Made by a program: the position numbers and the translations under genes
Notes under the pieces: model-generated
Told to the model about the DNA's origin: nothing
Databases searched by the model: none
What the model saw: the letters and a program-made list of their open reading frames with translations, nothing else
Assembly: GCA_009103225.1 (NCBI GenBank)
Contig: RHPI01002533.1
Coordinates: forward strand, 1,890,527 to 1,954,526
From: Chlorokybus atmophyticus
Taxonomy: Eukaryota; Streptophyta; Chlorokybophyceae; Chlorokybales; Chlorokybaceae
Reading direction: 5' to 3'
DNA: 64,000 nucleotides
Shown here: piece by piece, positions 1 through 12,902 of the stretch
How the letters are laid out: each line of letters opens with the position of its first letter
Position numbering within the stretch: position 1 is the first letter of the stretch

Positions 1-1960
1 GTGCCAGATCTGTTGCATGCAGTTGTTACCTAGCCTGCTCCGTTCCGCTTGTAAGCAACATATTAAACCAGACCAGACCAGCCTGGCCCAGACCAGACCA
101 GATTGAACCTGACTTAGCTAGAACCGACCAGAGCAGATCACAGACACACCTGTACTGCGGTGAACTCGGCAGAGTGCAGGACAAGAAGAAGGAGCTCGGA
201 GTCTGCAGACCAGCTAATAGAGCCCACTTCAGTCTGCAGAGAGAACCACGCAGCTTGATGCAGAGCTGCTGCAAGCACGAGTGCATGTGCACGCACACAG
301 TGCGTGCGCGTGATAGAGCATGCAAGATGACTGGAAGACTATGTGTTTACTCAAGACCCACCTTAGGATAGATTAGTGGGAAGCTCGTGCGCGGCAACCC
401 ATTGCGTTCATACAGCGCGACAATTGGCGGCGAAGCCGCTGTTGACTCTCCTCCTTGACTTGCACGCCATCCTTGCCCCGCCGCAATGAAACTGCCATTG
501 GGTCGCCACGACATTGGACCCTGATAACAAACATGCAATCATAAGTAACAGTGTATCAAACATCAAATGTAAGATGCTTGGTTTGATACTATCAATATAC
601 CTGGCAGGATTGCAGACAGGTTGAGTGGAGCACAAGACCTTCCCTCTCCCACACACGTAGTTGGCCATAAGGGTTGTGTCGCGTAAGTTTGCAGTTGTCA
701 CCTTGACTTGCGCTATCAGCGTCCGGCACATGCGTGGCCAAGTATTTGCCGTCTCCACGCCAACATATTGAGACCGTCTCGACATCACGGTGTGGCTCTC
801 CCTCAGCTAACACACTCCCTTCCGCCAGCACATCCCACGTCAAGAGGCTCAGCAGCATCAGCGCCCCTGTCTTGGTTGATATTGCCAACACCTCCCCATC
901 CGGACTCCATGCCGCACCTGGTTGGCTGTAGTTCAATTGACAAAGCAGTGCATACCAATGAAAACCCTTCAAGATATTTCACGTTCGCAGTAGGATGTGC
1001 ATGTGCATCACAGGAGAGGGCATGCGCACAATGCCAACATGGGCGAGTGGGTGGGTGTCTCTCTGCATGTGTGCATGTGCGTGTGCGCACACATGCATGC
1101 AGGCGCATGTGCACGTGTGCTGGCGCGTGCGTGCATGCGTGGGTGTGTGCATGCGTGTGCTAATGTGTTGCATGAACCGACATGACCAAGGTGTTTCAAC
1201 CTGATATGCCAGCATCAACTCTGCCCACTTCTTCCCATATAGCTTCTTCCGGTCTGAACACGGCAAGCAGGCCCGAAGCCCAGGCCGCGCACAAGCCATC
1301 ATCCACGCTCTGAAAGCCCACAACACCGCTGGTGAAGTTGTCCATTACGGGAACGTCCGACTGCCAGCCCTGGCCTGGAGCGCACTCGTACAGAACCTAG
1401 TGAGGAGGAATTGCAACTGCTTCTTGTTACCACGAGCACAACCAGACTCCCGATCACCAACAGCATGAGACATGGGTGTCGCATGAGACTACAAGAATTA
1501 GTTGCTCTGTGACAGTATGCACATGGTGCATGCTCAGTTGCAATATTGCACGGAGAGATGCACACCTTCATGTCAAACGGTAACAGTATGACAGCAACAA
1601 AAGGAAAGCACAAATTACTGGGCTCGGATGTGATATACATACTACGCTCACATATGCCATTGATAAGTGACACTTGATGTCACAAGTGTGTAGTTGATAA
1701 CGCTTGTTACACTGAGAGTAACACAACGCTATTGGGAATTCACCATTTAAGCCTCATGCATGCATGCAACTAGATTGGATTCCCAAATCAACAATAGACA
1801 CCATAATCCTTGCCTGTTCTTGGCTGTAGCCAGTAACCCTTCCGTCAGCGTACAGCACATGCAGCTCGCCTTCGGCCGAGTCGGCCACGGCAGCAGCCGG
1901 CGGGGAGGCGGCAGCGGGAAGTTTCCGCCGCCGCTCCAACAGCACCAGCAGGTTCTTCAT
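1..1960 (-). CDS. ELP1: Elongator complex protein 1 (ELP1/IKI3), N-terminal part, runs off the left edge
   Basis: ELP1 is the WD40 scaffold of Elongator, which modifies wobble uridines in tRNA. Five exons can be read on the minus strand: 1960-1814, 1396-1201, 917-601, 520-362 and 233-150, giving 301 codons with consistent phases. The start ATG gives MKNLLVLLERRRK, as expected for the family N-terminus. Blade-like segments AAWSPDGEVLAIS, ICWRGDGKYLATH, LRVWEREG, MSWRPNGSFIAA, IVALYERNG and ISWSADSELLLLVL occur in the order known for ELP1. The first intron appears to use a GC donor (gcaagg, complement of 1808-1813). A GT donor 24 nt upstream (gttact) is the alternative. The third exon has no intron across DSASQG..NPYGQ. 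The C-terminal alpha-solenoid lies outside the window. The family call is confident; the first donor is less so. Confidence 0.9.
985..1190. repeat. Alternating purine-pyrimidine (TG/CA, GC) tract in an ELP1 intron
   Basis: The intron between ELP1 exons 2 and 3 is dominated by TGTGCATGTGCGTGTGCG-like sequence. The ORFs here are His/Thr/Cys-rich artefacts of this composition. The same texture recurs in introns at 31320-31425, 32490-32620 and 39730-39790. Confidence 0.7.
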
Positions 1961-3799
1961 GACCCAAAACCTAGCCTAAAACCCCTGCTAGCCAGCGCCT
2001 CGCCCAAGACGACAGTGCACACCGCTAACGCCGCCGCATCGGCGCCATGCCTGCTGCTGTGCATTCCGCTGATGTATGCAGGCCTTCATGTAAGACTTGC
2101 AATGTGGCGAGTTCATCTTTATAAACAAGAAGGGGGCATAGTACAAAAACGAGGGGGTAATTGAAAAAGTATGGCATTGTGGACGGGTGAACAATGATAC
2201 ATGACTCTATGAACTGTTATGCTTTAATTTATAATCATAATAACATTGACTACCGTAGTGCCACAAAATCTTCGTAACATAAGTAATTTGGCAGGGGCCA
2301 TTTACGAATTGTTTGATAATTTCCCGGCGGCTGATGCAATGACCTGAAACGAAATGCATAGGTTGGCGGAGTTCATGCTAAATACATATATCATAAACTT
2401 TGACGGCTCGCTTAATAGTATTCGTGGCACTACAGTATGTATGACCGTTTGATAAGATGAGTTCTTTGGCGGGTTACAGTCCACCCCCGCTAAGAGACTT
2501 TGCTTCCAATGTTTAACCTCGCCAACAGCATACATTAAAATCACAAACGGAGTACGTGCAAAAATTGATGCCTACGAAAAAATGCTCAACCGCGAAGATC
2601 AGTTCTATAGTTCATGTAATCTTCACAAACTTGTGAGGATAGTGAGCAATGTTTAATGGTCGGGGGAGAAGAAGCGCGTGACGGGCATGGCATAAGGTGT
2701 GATGGGCGTGATAAACAAGGCGTGATGGATAGCGTGTTACGCGTATACAGCGTAATGAACATGATGAGCGTGGTGTGATGCGCGTGACGTGATGGGCGAT
2801 AGCATCATTAAGCTCTTGACATCCAAGAGCATAAGATAGCGAAGGATAAACAGTAAGCTCTGAAAGGGGCAGACTGTATCCGACTCAATGTCTCCAGACC
2901 GCCAATGTCGGACGCATAGCCGTGCGATCGGGACGTGACGCGCTGCTCGTGATGCGCACGATGTAACGCACGCATGGTTTGTCGATTGACTGTGTTGAGC
3001 AAGCGCCATTGACAAGGTGGTTGTCATGATGAAAGTTGCCACTCAGCCCCATGATTAGGTAATCTTGGCTGACGGAGCTGCCATGCTCTGGGGAAAAGGT
3101 GGGTGGAAGTTTTCGCCACGGTGGAAAAGTAGCGGTTTCAATCATAGGTACGCAGAGGGACGAACAGGCGTTACGGAGCGAGGCAGAGAACGCGGGGCAA
3201 AGTACGGCGACAAAGTGTCGCACCGTTTTATCCGACGTCTCAAGGACAACTCCACTGACACGAGCAAAACAACAAGAAAGCAACACAACAGCGAAACCAG
3301 CAACTAAAAGCGCGGCAGCTCAGTGCATTGTTGTGTTATGAATCATGACATTAAGGCACAAAGTCACACACTGGACCATTGTCAATGGTGAGTTGGGTGG
3401 GTTTGATCGATGAAAACCACACACATGCTCGTGAGTTGATTCTCATATGGCGCAGGGTGGCGCCAGGCAGCGGCGGTGGTGGCAGCGGTGGACGAGGCGG
3501 GGGTGAGGCGGCGGAGCAGGCGGTGCCAGCGTTGGAGGCTCCAAGCGAGCACCACGCGCACGTTGGCGGGATGGAGGAGGGGCTCAGAGCGGGGAGGAGG
3601 AGAAGGAAGAGGGGGAGATCGTCGGGTAGGAGCAGTGCCTTCATCGTCTTTGTCGTCGTGGTCGTCAGCGTCAGCATCGTCCTTCGCTACAACACCGCCC
3701 AGGCACAGACGGTTGTGTTTGTCTCTCCCGCTGCCAGCTGCGCAAAACTTTAGCTGCATTGTCGATTATCAGGCATCAAGACAGGTTGCTTGAAGGAGA
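1961..3799. other. Intergenic region between divergent ELP1 and the cyclase gene
   Basis: This stretch separates two divergently transcribed genes and should hold both promoters. It contains the MITE-like element described separately and a GC-rich stretch around 3460-3620. An open frame at 3379-3753 (+) encodes a Gly/Arg-rich peptide with one hydrophobic run (AFIVFVVVVVSVSIVL). Nothing supports it as a gene; it could be 5' leader of the cyclase transcript. I see no other gene. Confidence 0.5.
2475..2878 (+). mobile_element. MITE-like element with TA target site duplication
   Basis: The element begins TA-CAGTCCACCCCCGCTAAGAG at 2475 and ends GGGGCAGACTG-TA at 2878. This gives a 400 bp body, CAGTC...GACTG termini and flanking TA, the pattern of non-autonomous Tc1/mariner-pogo type elements. 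The interior is rich in GTGATGGGCGTGA-like motifs and has no coding capacity. An inverted relative lies at 28928-29401 and shares the CCGCTAAGAGAC terminus, the internal GTGACG/GTGATG block and the CTCTTGACATCCAAGAG palindrome. The superfamily assignment is inferred from the termini only. Confidence 0.7.
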
Positions 3800-6700
3800 A
3801 TGCAGGCTGTAGCTGCGTCCATCAGCAGGCAATCCGTCAGGTACAGCGATCGCCCAGGCAGCAACATCAGTAATGACAGCTCCACAACGACGCTGCTGCT
3901 GCCTCCGCCGGCAGCTGCAGTGGCGAGCTTGAGCGCACTGCCAGGGCTGCTGGTGCCGGTGGATTCACCCAACAGCTCCCTCGCCAACCACAGCGGGAGC
4001 GCCGGGGCGGGCAGCGACGCCCTAACGCCCATCAGCCCCACTTCTGACGCGGGCGAGCTTGAGCACACCGGAGGCGGCCATGGCAACCTCGGTGGCCATG
4101 CCTCCACCTCCGGGCGGGGTGGTTACGGCGACGGCGCCAGCACGTCGTTCAAGGGAGATGGAGGCAGCAGCCTCCACCATGCCACTATTAACAGCGGCGG
4201 GAACCACCACCGCCAAGCGCCAGCACTCGACCCGCAGGCGGCGCTGCGCTTGCTATCGCCGTTCATTCCGCAGCTCCTGCTGCAGAAACTTAGTGCCGCA
4301 GGTAAGCTTCACAGCAAGCACCAAAATCACCAAGCATGTTGAGCACACAGTGGTAGAGACATTATTGCTTGCATGCACTAGAGGGTTCTTGTCATGAAGC
4401 ATCCAAATTGTTTGGGATCTTGCATGTTGTTAACTCGCAACAATTGGGAACGCTATGTAGTGGTGGATGCTGCACGGTGCCAACAGGATGGACTGATCTT
4501 CTTTGCCCCATCATCGAGCGGACTAACAACGTAGTGTGCATCTCTTTAGCTGGATTGTGCAAGGTTCGACAAGTGTTTTTGTTGCACAGGCAAAGAGCCC
4601 ATGGTGCCTTCAATGGAGGTGTTGACGTGCGCCATGTTGGTTGCCGATATTTCCGGGTTTACTGCGCTCACAGAGCGTGCTTTGCTCAACCGTCGCGGCA
4701 CGGAGATTGTGGAAGAGCTCACAGCATGCATGAACAGATATTTCACAGAGGTAAAGTGATGTTCTTGCGGGAAAGCACGTTGTTGCAAGGGCCTCGTGAG
4801 AGTTGGCAAATAGAAGGCTCATTTTTTACATACATAGAATGCATGTCGTAGTGACTGTAAGGGTACGGGCGCAGTCTTACTTGCGTGAGTATATCAGGGA
4901 CCAGGTCCAGTGCATGGAGCATTGCAAGTGACAGTCATGTTAGCAACAACACGTTGCTCCAGCAAACGTGACGCATTCTGCACAGTTGATCGGTGCACTG
5001 GCTGCATGACAATCAAACGGGGCACAGCATACACATGCCTAATTGCCAGGTGTCGCAGTGTTCATGGTGCAATGGTAATCAGTGTCTTTGTTCAGGCCAT
5101 TGAGATTCTCATGGAATATGGTGGTGATGTGATCAAGGTATGCTGTCCGTGCAAGCGGCTATCCAGTTGAACTAGAAGTGTTGCATATGCAACTTGTGGC
5201 TGAGTTGCTGCATGTCACAAGATACCTTGCATGTTGATCTGATCATAGATGGTGCTGCAGTTTGCTGGAGACTCCATGCTTGTTGCCTTTCCATTGGATA
5301 CTGCAGCCAGTGAGGTAAATATGCAATTGAGGGATTGCATGGGTCGTGCCACAACGCAGTACTGAACCCTTTTCTCCATGCTGTCTAGTCTTTGTCAGCA
5401 TGCGCTTTGCGAGCAGCAAAGTGCGGTGATGACCTCGTTTGCACTCTGGGCGCCTACTCGCCCGAGGTAAGCAGAACCAGCTTGTTTACAATATGCATTT
5501 GTTGCAGCTTGGTCTGCAATTGTTGCGTCAACGTTGCTATGCCTGTCTTGAAGTGACTTTAACATCATGCTTTACAGCTTGGAGGCTACGGCACTACGGA
5601 CTACAGCAGTGCCAACGACTCAGACGAGGGGTTGCCTCTAGCCCGAGGCTTGTCTCCTTGCGGTGGTGGACTGGGACCAACAAAAGTGCTTGTGGTGGAT
5701 GACATTTTACCAAACAGGGTTGTCCTAGGCAGGATGCTAAGCAAGCTCGGCTGCGAGGTGCGGATTAACACACAACCAGCTGTTGGTGTTGTGGTTGGTA
5801 CTAAGATGGTGTCTGCAGGTCATGCATGCGACCAATGGGCTTGATGCCGTTCAGCAATGCGAGCAGCAGGAGTTTGCGTTTGTTTTCATGGACCTGCTTA
5901 TGCCCCCGGGCATGGACGGTTACGAAGCAACCAGGCGCATACGTGGGCTTGGATGCACGGCTTACATTTCAGCTGTAACTGGACAGAAGGAGAGCGAGGT
6001 TAGGGCCGCGTGTCAGGACGCTGGCATGGACGGCTTCCTTGTCAAACCCATCACCATGGGCACGCTCATGAAAATCATCACCCCCAAGATGGGGCACAGC
6101 ACGCGTGGTCGTGACATTGGCTCACCTGCTCACTCGCGTCGCCGGCCTGCCGGCGCACAGCGGCTTCAGGCGGGAGTTCTTGGACCGCTTACTCTGTCTT
6201 TGAAAGTGATGGTTGGCATTGGAGAGGTGAGGGGACAGCTGCCTTTTATGTTGCAACTGGCATCAGCCTTACTGAACGAGGCCTCACATTTACACGCTTC
6301 TGCTTTGTAGATGGCGGCTTTTCGTACTGGCAGTGATGTTGAGTTGCCCTCCAATGCTCCGCGCTGGGAGTTTTTGCTCGCTGATTACAATGTCGGCGAC
6401 TCAGCTGCGCCACGGCGGCAGCCAATCGAACAGATTCAACAGGCTGATGAGGTTGCGAATCCCGGTAAGTTGCACCATTCACAGTTGGTTAGCAATGCCG
6501 ACAACATGCCTTGGCTTTAGGGAACCTTCTTGCCTGCTCAGGTGACGTCATTTTGTCGCCTGAAATCTGGGCATTGGTGCACGCTGTCTGCGAAGGCGAG
6601 CACCTTCCCACTGGCAATGTGCGATTGAATAAAGTCACTGCGGAGGTACCTGAGGTTATCCGACGAGAGCGCACGTATACCAAGGAAGAAGCCACTGAGG

Positions 6701-9700
6701 TGCTTGCGCAGCTCAGACCCTACATTCCAAATACGATCCGCAGTCGACTTGAGGCTGGGGAGAAGCATTCTCTTTCGGAGATACGGAGGTGCACAATCCT
6801 TTTCCTTGGCCTGCCATCTCTGAACCCCAAACTGCGCAACCCGGATCAGCTTGAGGCGGTTCAAACCGCCATGCGCGTTGTGCAAGGCGTGTTGAAAAAA
6901 TTTGAAGGTTGCCTGGCACAGTTTCGAATGGACGAGAAAGGTAGGTGGCTGACCAGATGGTTTGTGAATAATGTATGGGCATGCAGCTTGAAGCAAGCTT
7001 ATGAATGAATGTTTGGACCAGGTTTCTTGATGATATGTGCATATGGTGTCCTTGGGAATACGCATGAAGATGATCCTGCTCGCGGTGTTGCATCTGCCCT
7101 TGCCATCCGAGCCGGACTTGCACAGGAGGGTCAAGATGGTGTCATTGGCTTGACAACAGGTTGATTGATGTGTTTGCAAGCTAGCATCAATCAAGTGCTA
7201 TATCTGTGACATTGCTGAACGAATTGCATGCTCTTGTGCGGTAAGCGGAAATATGATGCCCATATATCAATCTGGAGCTTGTCACACAGGCAAGCTCTTT
7301 TGTGCTACTGTTGGAAGCAAGCGTCGTTGCGAGTTCACTGTTTATGGCGACTCCATCAACTTGAGTGCAAGACTGATGAAGAAGGCCAGAAACGAGGTTT
7401 GCACAGCAGTGACTGTCAGCTGCTGTCTACTGACTACTGACGCTGTAGGCTAATGTCCCTTGGTGCAGATTCTCGTTGATGCTGCCACATACACTGAGAC
7501 AAAGGACATTTTTGACTACACCGTCCTACCCCCTGTCCAGGTCAAGGGAAAATCTATGCTGGTCCCGGTGTTCCGGCCGCAGGGCATAAAACCAGGCAAA
7601 TCAAAATGGGCTTTCATGGAGGACACCCCTCCCGCAAAGCGCATAGATACGTCTCCGAAAAATAAGTACCCTGGGCCTCTCGTTGGTCGACAGCGGGAGA
7701 CTGCCCTCATTCTGGAACGGATTAAACAGCTCACAACTGCCAGCACTGGCAGCGTGTTCATCGTGGAAGGGTTGCCTGGCATTGGCAAGACAAGGCTGGT
7801 TGATGCCATCTGTAGCAATCTACCCGACACCTCTTGCCGTGTGCTATATGTCGCTGGCAAGAGCAAAGCGGAGCTGCTGACGCCTTGGAAGCGACTACTG
7901 AGCTCGCTGCTGTTTGACAAGAAGATGACAAACAAGCAGAAGGGCCTGAAAGTGCTTTCTTGCCTGGACTACTCTGCGTGGCCGGACGTACTGTTATTAG
8001 CAGACATCTTTGGCCTCGACTTCTCTGATCAAGACAAGGACACAATGGCGTTTCGCTCGCGCATGGACGACTCCCCGAGTCGTATGGCTACCTTTCCGAC
8101 TCGACTTCAGGTGCGGCATCCCATGCATGTGAAGGTTGGAGCAATTGACAATGCGCTAACGTCAGTGTCACTTGTAGGATCAACATAGACGAGGTACAAC
8201 TGCCACGTCAACAGCTCAAGAACTTAGCAGCTTGAGAACATCCTCGCAAAGTCTGCAGCATGAGGTGATTCCTCGTCATTGCTTTGGTTACCGTATTAGT
8301 TATCATGTTTGTTCAATAATCAATTCACAGCTGCTTCACTGCCTGTTTCTGGCAGCATCCTCGCAACATGAGCACACCAACCGCCTTGGACGGGCGCACG
8401 CTACGCGCTTCTGGTGCAGAGCATAAGCTAGCCCTGGGTTATCGGGCAGAAAAAATCTGCGAACTCATGCAGAAGCTTTTGCGCTCCATCATTCAGCCGC
8501 CGTGCATACTCGTGTTGGAAGACGCTCATGTATCCAACCACTTGCCCCAGTTTTGTTTATGAATGGTTGCTGTGCAGCTTTTATCCTGTTCTCACCATCT
8601 CGCTTGCACAGTTTCTCTCTGCTGGTCTCCTTGACCATCAATACAGCACTTTGATCCGCTGTCATGGATTGTCGCAAAGCAGCTTGTCGGCGATGTCAGC
8701 TTTCCAATCCTCCTCTTGATTGCGATGCGCCCGATGGAGAATAAGCTCTCGCCAATGGAGGTCACTGCCATTGAAAATCTGCCAGTGACGATGAAGGTAT
8801 GCGTGCGTGTGTGCACGTGTTTTCTGCACGTCCGCAACAGTTGCATCTTTGAACGGGCAAGCTGACTGGCGATGCAGGTTCGGCTCACAGAGCTGACGGA
8901 GGAAGAAGCACGCACCCTGGTTTCCAAGATTGTCGGCCCGCAGAAGGCTTCACAGCTGCCCGAAGCATACTACAGCACGATATATCAGAAGACCAAGGTC
9001 AGCACCCAGTAGCTTTGTGGATCGTTTGCTCCAAGGCATTGTAGCTTACGAACGTTACTGACATCTCATATCAGGGCCAGCCTTTGTTTGTTGAGCAAAT
9101 GGCTGTTGCCATCAGCTCCAGCGACATCAATCAGTCTCTGGAGACAGAGACATTGACTCGCCCGATAGAGGCGTTAATAACCAGCAAGATAGATCAGCTC
9201 AACCCGATTGATGTACTCATGCTGAAGGTATTTTACTGCTTGTAGTGCCACACTGTTCAAAGGTTGGGACGAGGCACGCTGAAACATCGTTGTGCAGATT
9301 GCCAGTGTGATTGGCACAAGTTTTAGCACAAAACTGCTGCAAGCCGTCCTCAATAGTCAGCTGGCTCGAGAGCGGCGCACAGCTGGCAATAATGATGATG
9401 AGGTGCGTCTTTCGTCCCATGGCTGTTTCTATTACGTGTTTTCCATTGGACTCCCCTCACCACTGGCATGGCAGGTCGTGTACCTGAACGATCATCAATT
9501 TATGATTGGGCTTCGTGAGCTTGAGCAGGAAAAGTGGTTCACGCGTCGACGAGAGGATGGCAAGGGCATGTATCACTTCACAAACTTTCTTTCCCGTGAT
9601 GTAATGTACGAGATGATACCCATATCACAGCGGCGGACCATTCACACGGATGTGGCAGCCAAGCTGTTTGAGATGTCCGACAATAACAATGTTCCGAGCG

Positions 9701-11843
9701 CAATGGTGGCTTACCATTACACATTGGCCTGCCGCGATGTCGAACACTACGAGAACGACCTTCTTGAAAATGCAATTCAACACTGGGAACGTGCTGCCGA
9801 GCATGCACTGCACACCTTTGGACAACATGTCACAGCGGTATGTATGCCTTGCTGCACCTGTGTGTCTATGCTACCACCCACTCCTTTGCTCTTGCAACTG
9901 GAAACAGTTTGTGTGCTGTGCAGATTCGGTACTACAAAGAGGCTGTTGCTCTTGGTGAGATCGCTCGCAACGACATCAGCGCTAGTCGGCGTGCCATTTG
10001 GGAAAGGTTAGTCGTATGCCACTGGTTATGTTGGTATCTGGTCTTGACAGTCGCTGAACGCCTAGTGCTTATGCGACACAGGCGCATCGCGTATGCTTAC
10101 ATGGCGATTGGGGACTTGGATGCCAGTATTGAGCATGTCATTAGCGCTTTGAAAGCTCTGGACGAGCCCATACCTGATGTACATGAGATGTCGAGGCGCA
10201 GTCAGATTGAAAGAGTGCGCAGCAACTGCCGAACAGGCTGCGGCAGCCTTGTTGCAGAGCTGTTCCTCAAAGCCTTTTACTCGCGACACACTCGCCTCAT
10301 CCCGAGGCCAACTACTCCAATGAATGATGTAGTGATGGCGATCGAGTTCCGCTTGCAGGCTCTGTACGACCTAACAAGCATTGCTTTGTGCAAGGTAAGT
10401 CACACCAAGGGGACATACCGGACACGCTAGTTAGCATGCAACAAGTTGCAGCCTGATTGCTGAATACCAACTTTGTTGTTGTATTACCTTCTGGCCAGAA
10501 TGACGTTGCCCTGGCCACATATGCCTGCTTGAGATACCTCAACTTGACTGAAAGCCTTGATGGGTCGCACATAGAGCCGAGTATTGAGATGGCTCGAGCG
10601 TACTCCATCGCTTGTGCCATTGCAGAGGACCCGGAGTATGCATACGAGTACCAGGCAAGAATTGTTGCATTGTCACAACCTTTGCTAGTGTGCATGCTGC
10701 GTGAGCTACTGAGATGTTGGCTCCAAACAGGTTCGCTGTTTGGAAATCCAAGGCATGTGCACTTCTGCGGATGAGAGTATATACACAGCAGACATCCTAT
10801 ACAATATCGCTGTGAACTCTGTCACTCGGGGAGACTGGCAGAAAGCGGAAGAGTATGCGTTCGAGGCCACGACCATCTTTTTAAGTTTCCAGGACCAGCG
10901 GCAGGTGGACATGTGCCAGTGCATCACCGCCGTTGCAAACTACCATCAGGGCAACTTCGACAGTTGCCAGACGGCAGCTGAGGTGCTGCACAGCTCGCGT
11001 TTGGGCCATCCAGACTTACGGCTTTGGGGGCTCTGCTTGCTTCTTGCCAGCCTCAACGGCCTTCGCAAGTACAAGAAAGCCATGACTGTGCTGCGCGCGT
11101 ACCAAACCAAGGAGGATGAGATGGCCATCGCACCCGCTCCTACCATAATGAAGCTCTGCGTGAATGTCGTTGGCTGCGAGAGTTGCTGGCGATCTGGACA
11201 GCTGCATAGCCACCAAGAAGCTGTGTCGGTGGCGCTCACACTGTTGCCTGTAAGTGTTGCTACAGGTGGTCTTAAGCGTCATGCATGGTTTGTTTTAGAA
11301 ATGTTAGCGAATTGTCTGGTTTCTCTTGATGCAGGAGCTGTTGGCAATCAAGCCCTTCACCCCTCTCTATCCCATGGCAATGGTGTCGCTGCTTGAAGTC
11401 TTGGTGGAGTCGTTGAGCATTGAAATCACGGGCGTGACATTGCAACAGCGTCACTTAGCTGTGACCAAGCTAATGAAGGCCTTACATCGACTTGCCTACA
11501 GAATGAGTAAGTGTTGTCATCAGTCCAACATAACTTGTAGGTGTTGGGTGCGTATAGGTACTTGATGTTGTTGTTGTTGTGCAGCGTTTATGTATGTCTA
11601 TGTGAGCTTCTTCAAGGGCAAGCTTGCTGCCATCAAAGGTCAGCGCAAGAAGGCCGCGAAGTACTTCCACCAAGCTTTCAATGACGCGATGCACACAGGA
11701 ATGCGGTAAGCAGCCTGTGCCATCTGCTGTATTCAATGCGTCATTCCATACAAGCAAGTTGCGTGGTCTTAACTGCTGATTGGGTGCTGCGCAGGCATGT
11801 ACAGCGGGTAGCGAACGGTCTTTTTCATGAAAACCAACCATGA
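3800..11843 (+). CDS. Soluble adenylyl cyclase-like protein with a receiver domain nested in the first cyclase domain
   Basis: Predicted to make cAMP from ATP. Twenty-six exons (3800-4301, 4590-4750, 5096-5137, 5261-5314, 5389-5466, 5578-5757, 5819-6226, 6311-6464, 6542-6940, 7022-7159, 7290-7396, 7469-8110, 8178-8264, 8356-8529, 8647-8796, 8878-8997, 9075-9227, 9298-9402, 9475-9837, 9924-10006, 10082-10394, 10499-10654, 10731-11249, 11335-11506, 11585-11705, 11795-11843) give 1809 aa with all phases closing. C1 keeps metal Asp187 and Asp239 and adenine Lys235. C2 (about 575-780) keeps Thr722, Asn729 and Arg733, the ADCY10 pattern for ATP. An NTPase follows, with Walker A GLPGIGKT (842-849) and Walker B ILVLEDAH (about 1040), then a helical TPR-like tail. 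A receiver domain (315-430) with Asp320/321, Asp364, Thr393 and Lys415 sits between C1 segments LGAYSPE and LKVMVGIGE. One intron uses a GC donor (10655). The start is the first ATG after an in-frame stop; the low-complexity N-terminus is less certain. Confidence 0.9.
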
Positions 11844-12902
11844 CATCGGGCACCATCACCTAAGTTGACGGGCGTTGTGCACTGCTTTTGCGAATGGGTT
11901 ATGGCCATGTCCATGCCATCAGCAAAGCTGCGCTGCAACTGGCCCAATAGGTAGCAGGACAATCACTGAGGTAGAGTTGATGAGTTTTGAGAGTTGTAAA
12001 TAGCAGCTGCAGGCCCACAGATGGCGCGCAAGTCCAAGACAAACTACTGAGAGAACACAAGTTCTTCAACAGCCTTTGCTGAAGGTGCGCTGCACGCTTT
12101 GTGATGGGTCATATGCCGTTGGGTAATCATGCCGTCATTTCGTTACAACCAAAGAGAACAGGTCCTAAACATATTGTTTGTTTGACAGAGTTCCAGCGAC
12201 CATCCCACCAGTCCAAGCTCAAGGGATGCTCTTTACGCAGGAGAAATAATAACTTTTGTAGGCCAGCGTAGTTCTAGTTTACAATAAGCCCCTCGGATAG
12301 CAATTCTGATGGCTAACCTTTAGGTATCTGCATATGCACTAGTGCCACCAAGCTCAAGGCACTGCGTAAGTATAGTTATTTCATCATTGACGGTTGCCGT
12401 TCAATTACTCAAAGGGCGTCTGCGACGCAACTTGATTGCAGTACGCACAGTAAGTAGTTGGCTGTGCCCGGTGGTGTTGGCTGTCGAATGATGGTATATT
12501 GCTTGAGGATGGTGTGTGCTGCCAGCCAGTGAGTGACACAGCACTTCACATACCCTATACACTGTGCATGTGCACGCCGGATGCGCGGCACTTATTGCAC
12601 GCCTAGTTGTTGGAGATTTGTTTACAACCGTCTCCAACATGCATCAACATTGTGTGGGTGTTTCCCACAGATGACACACAAGCGTTGCTCACATTGTCCT
12701 CAATGCTCAATGCTAGGTACAGTGACATTGCCCAGCAGGTACTGATGGCATTTGGCAATGACCACCAGTGCTCATTGCCAAGTACACGCCACAGCGTGCT
12801 GCAGTACAAATTTTTATGCTGTTGAGCTGCTTGATACTTGACCGTTCACCAGCAATTTCAGTTTAAAAATTTTCTGAACACATGCACACAAAGCTACTCA
12901 CA
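11844..12902. other. Convergent intergenic region
   Basis: This region lies between the 3' ends of the cyclase gene (+) and the first K+ channel gene (-). I find no conserved reading frame, RNA gene or repeat here. Confidence 0.5.

Noticed and set aside
3379-3753. Small membrane protein upstream of the cyclase
   Set aside because: One hydrophobic run in Gly/Arg-rich low-complexity sequence, with no splice support or homology.
6538-7194. 218-codon minus-strand frame
   Set aside because: Antisense to confirmed cyclase exons; a shadow frame.
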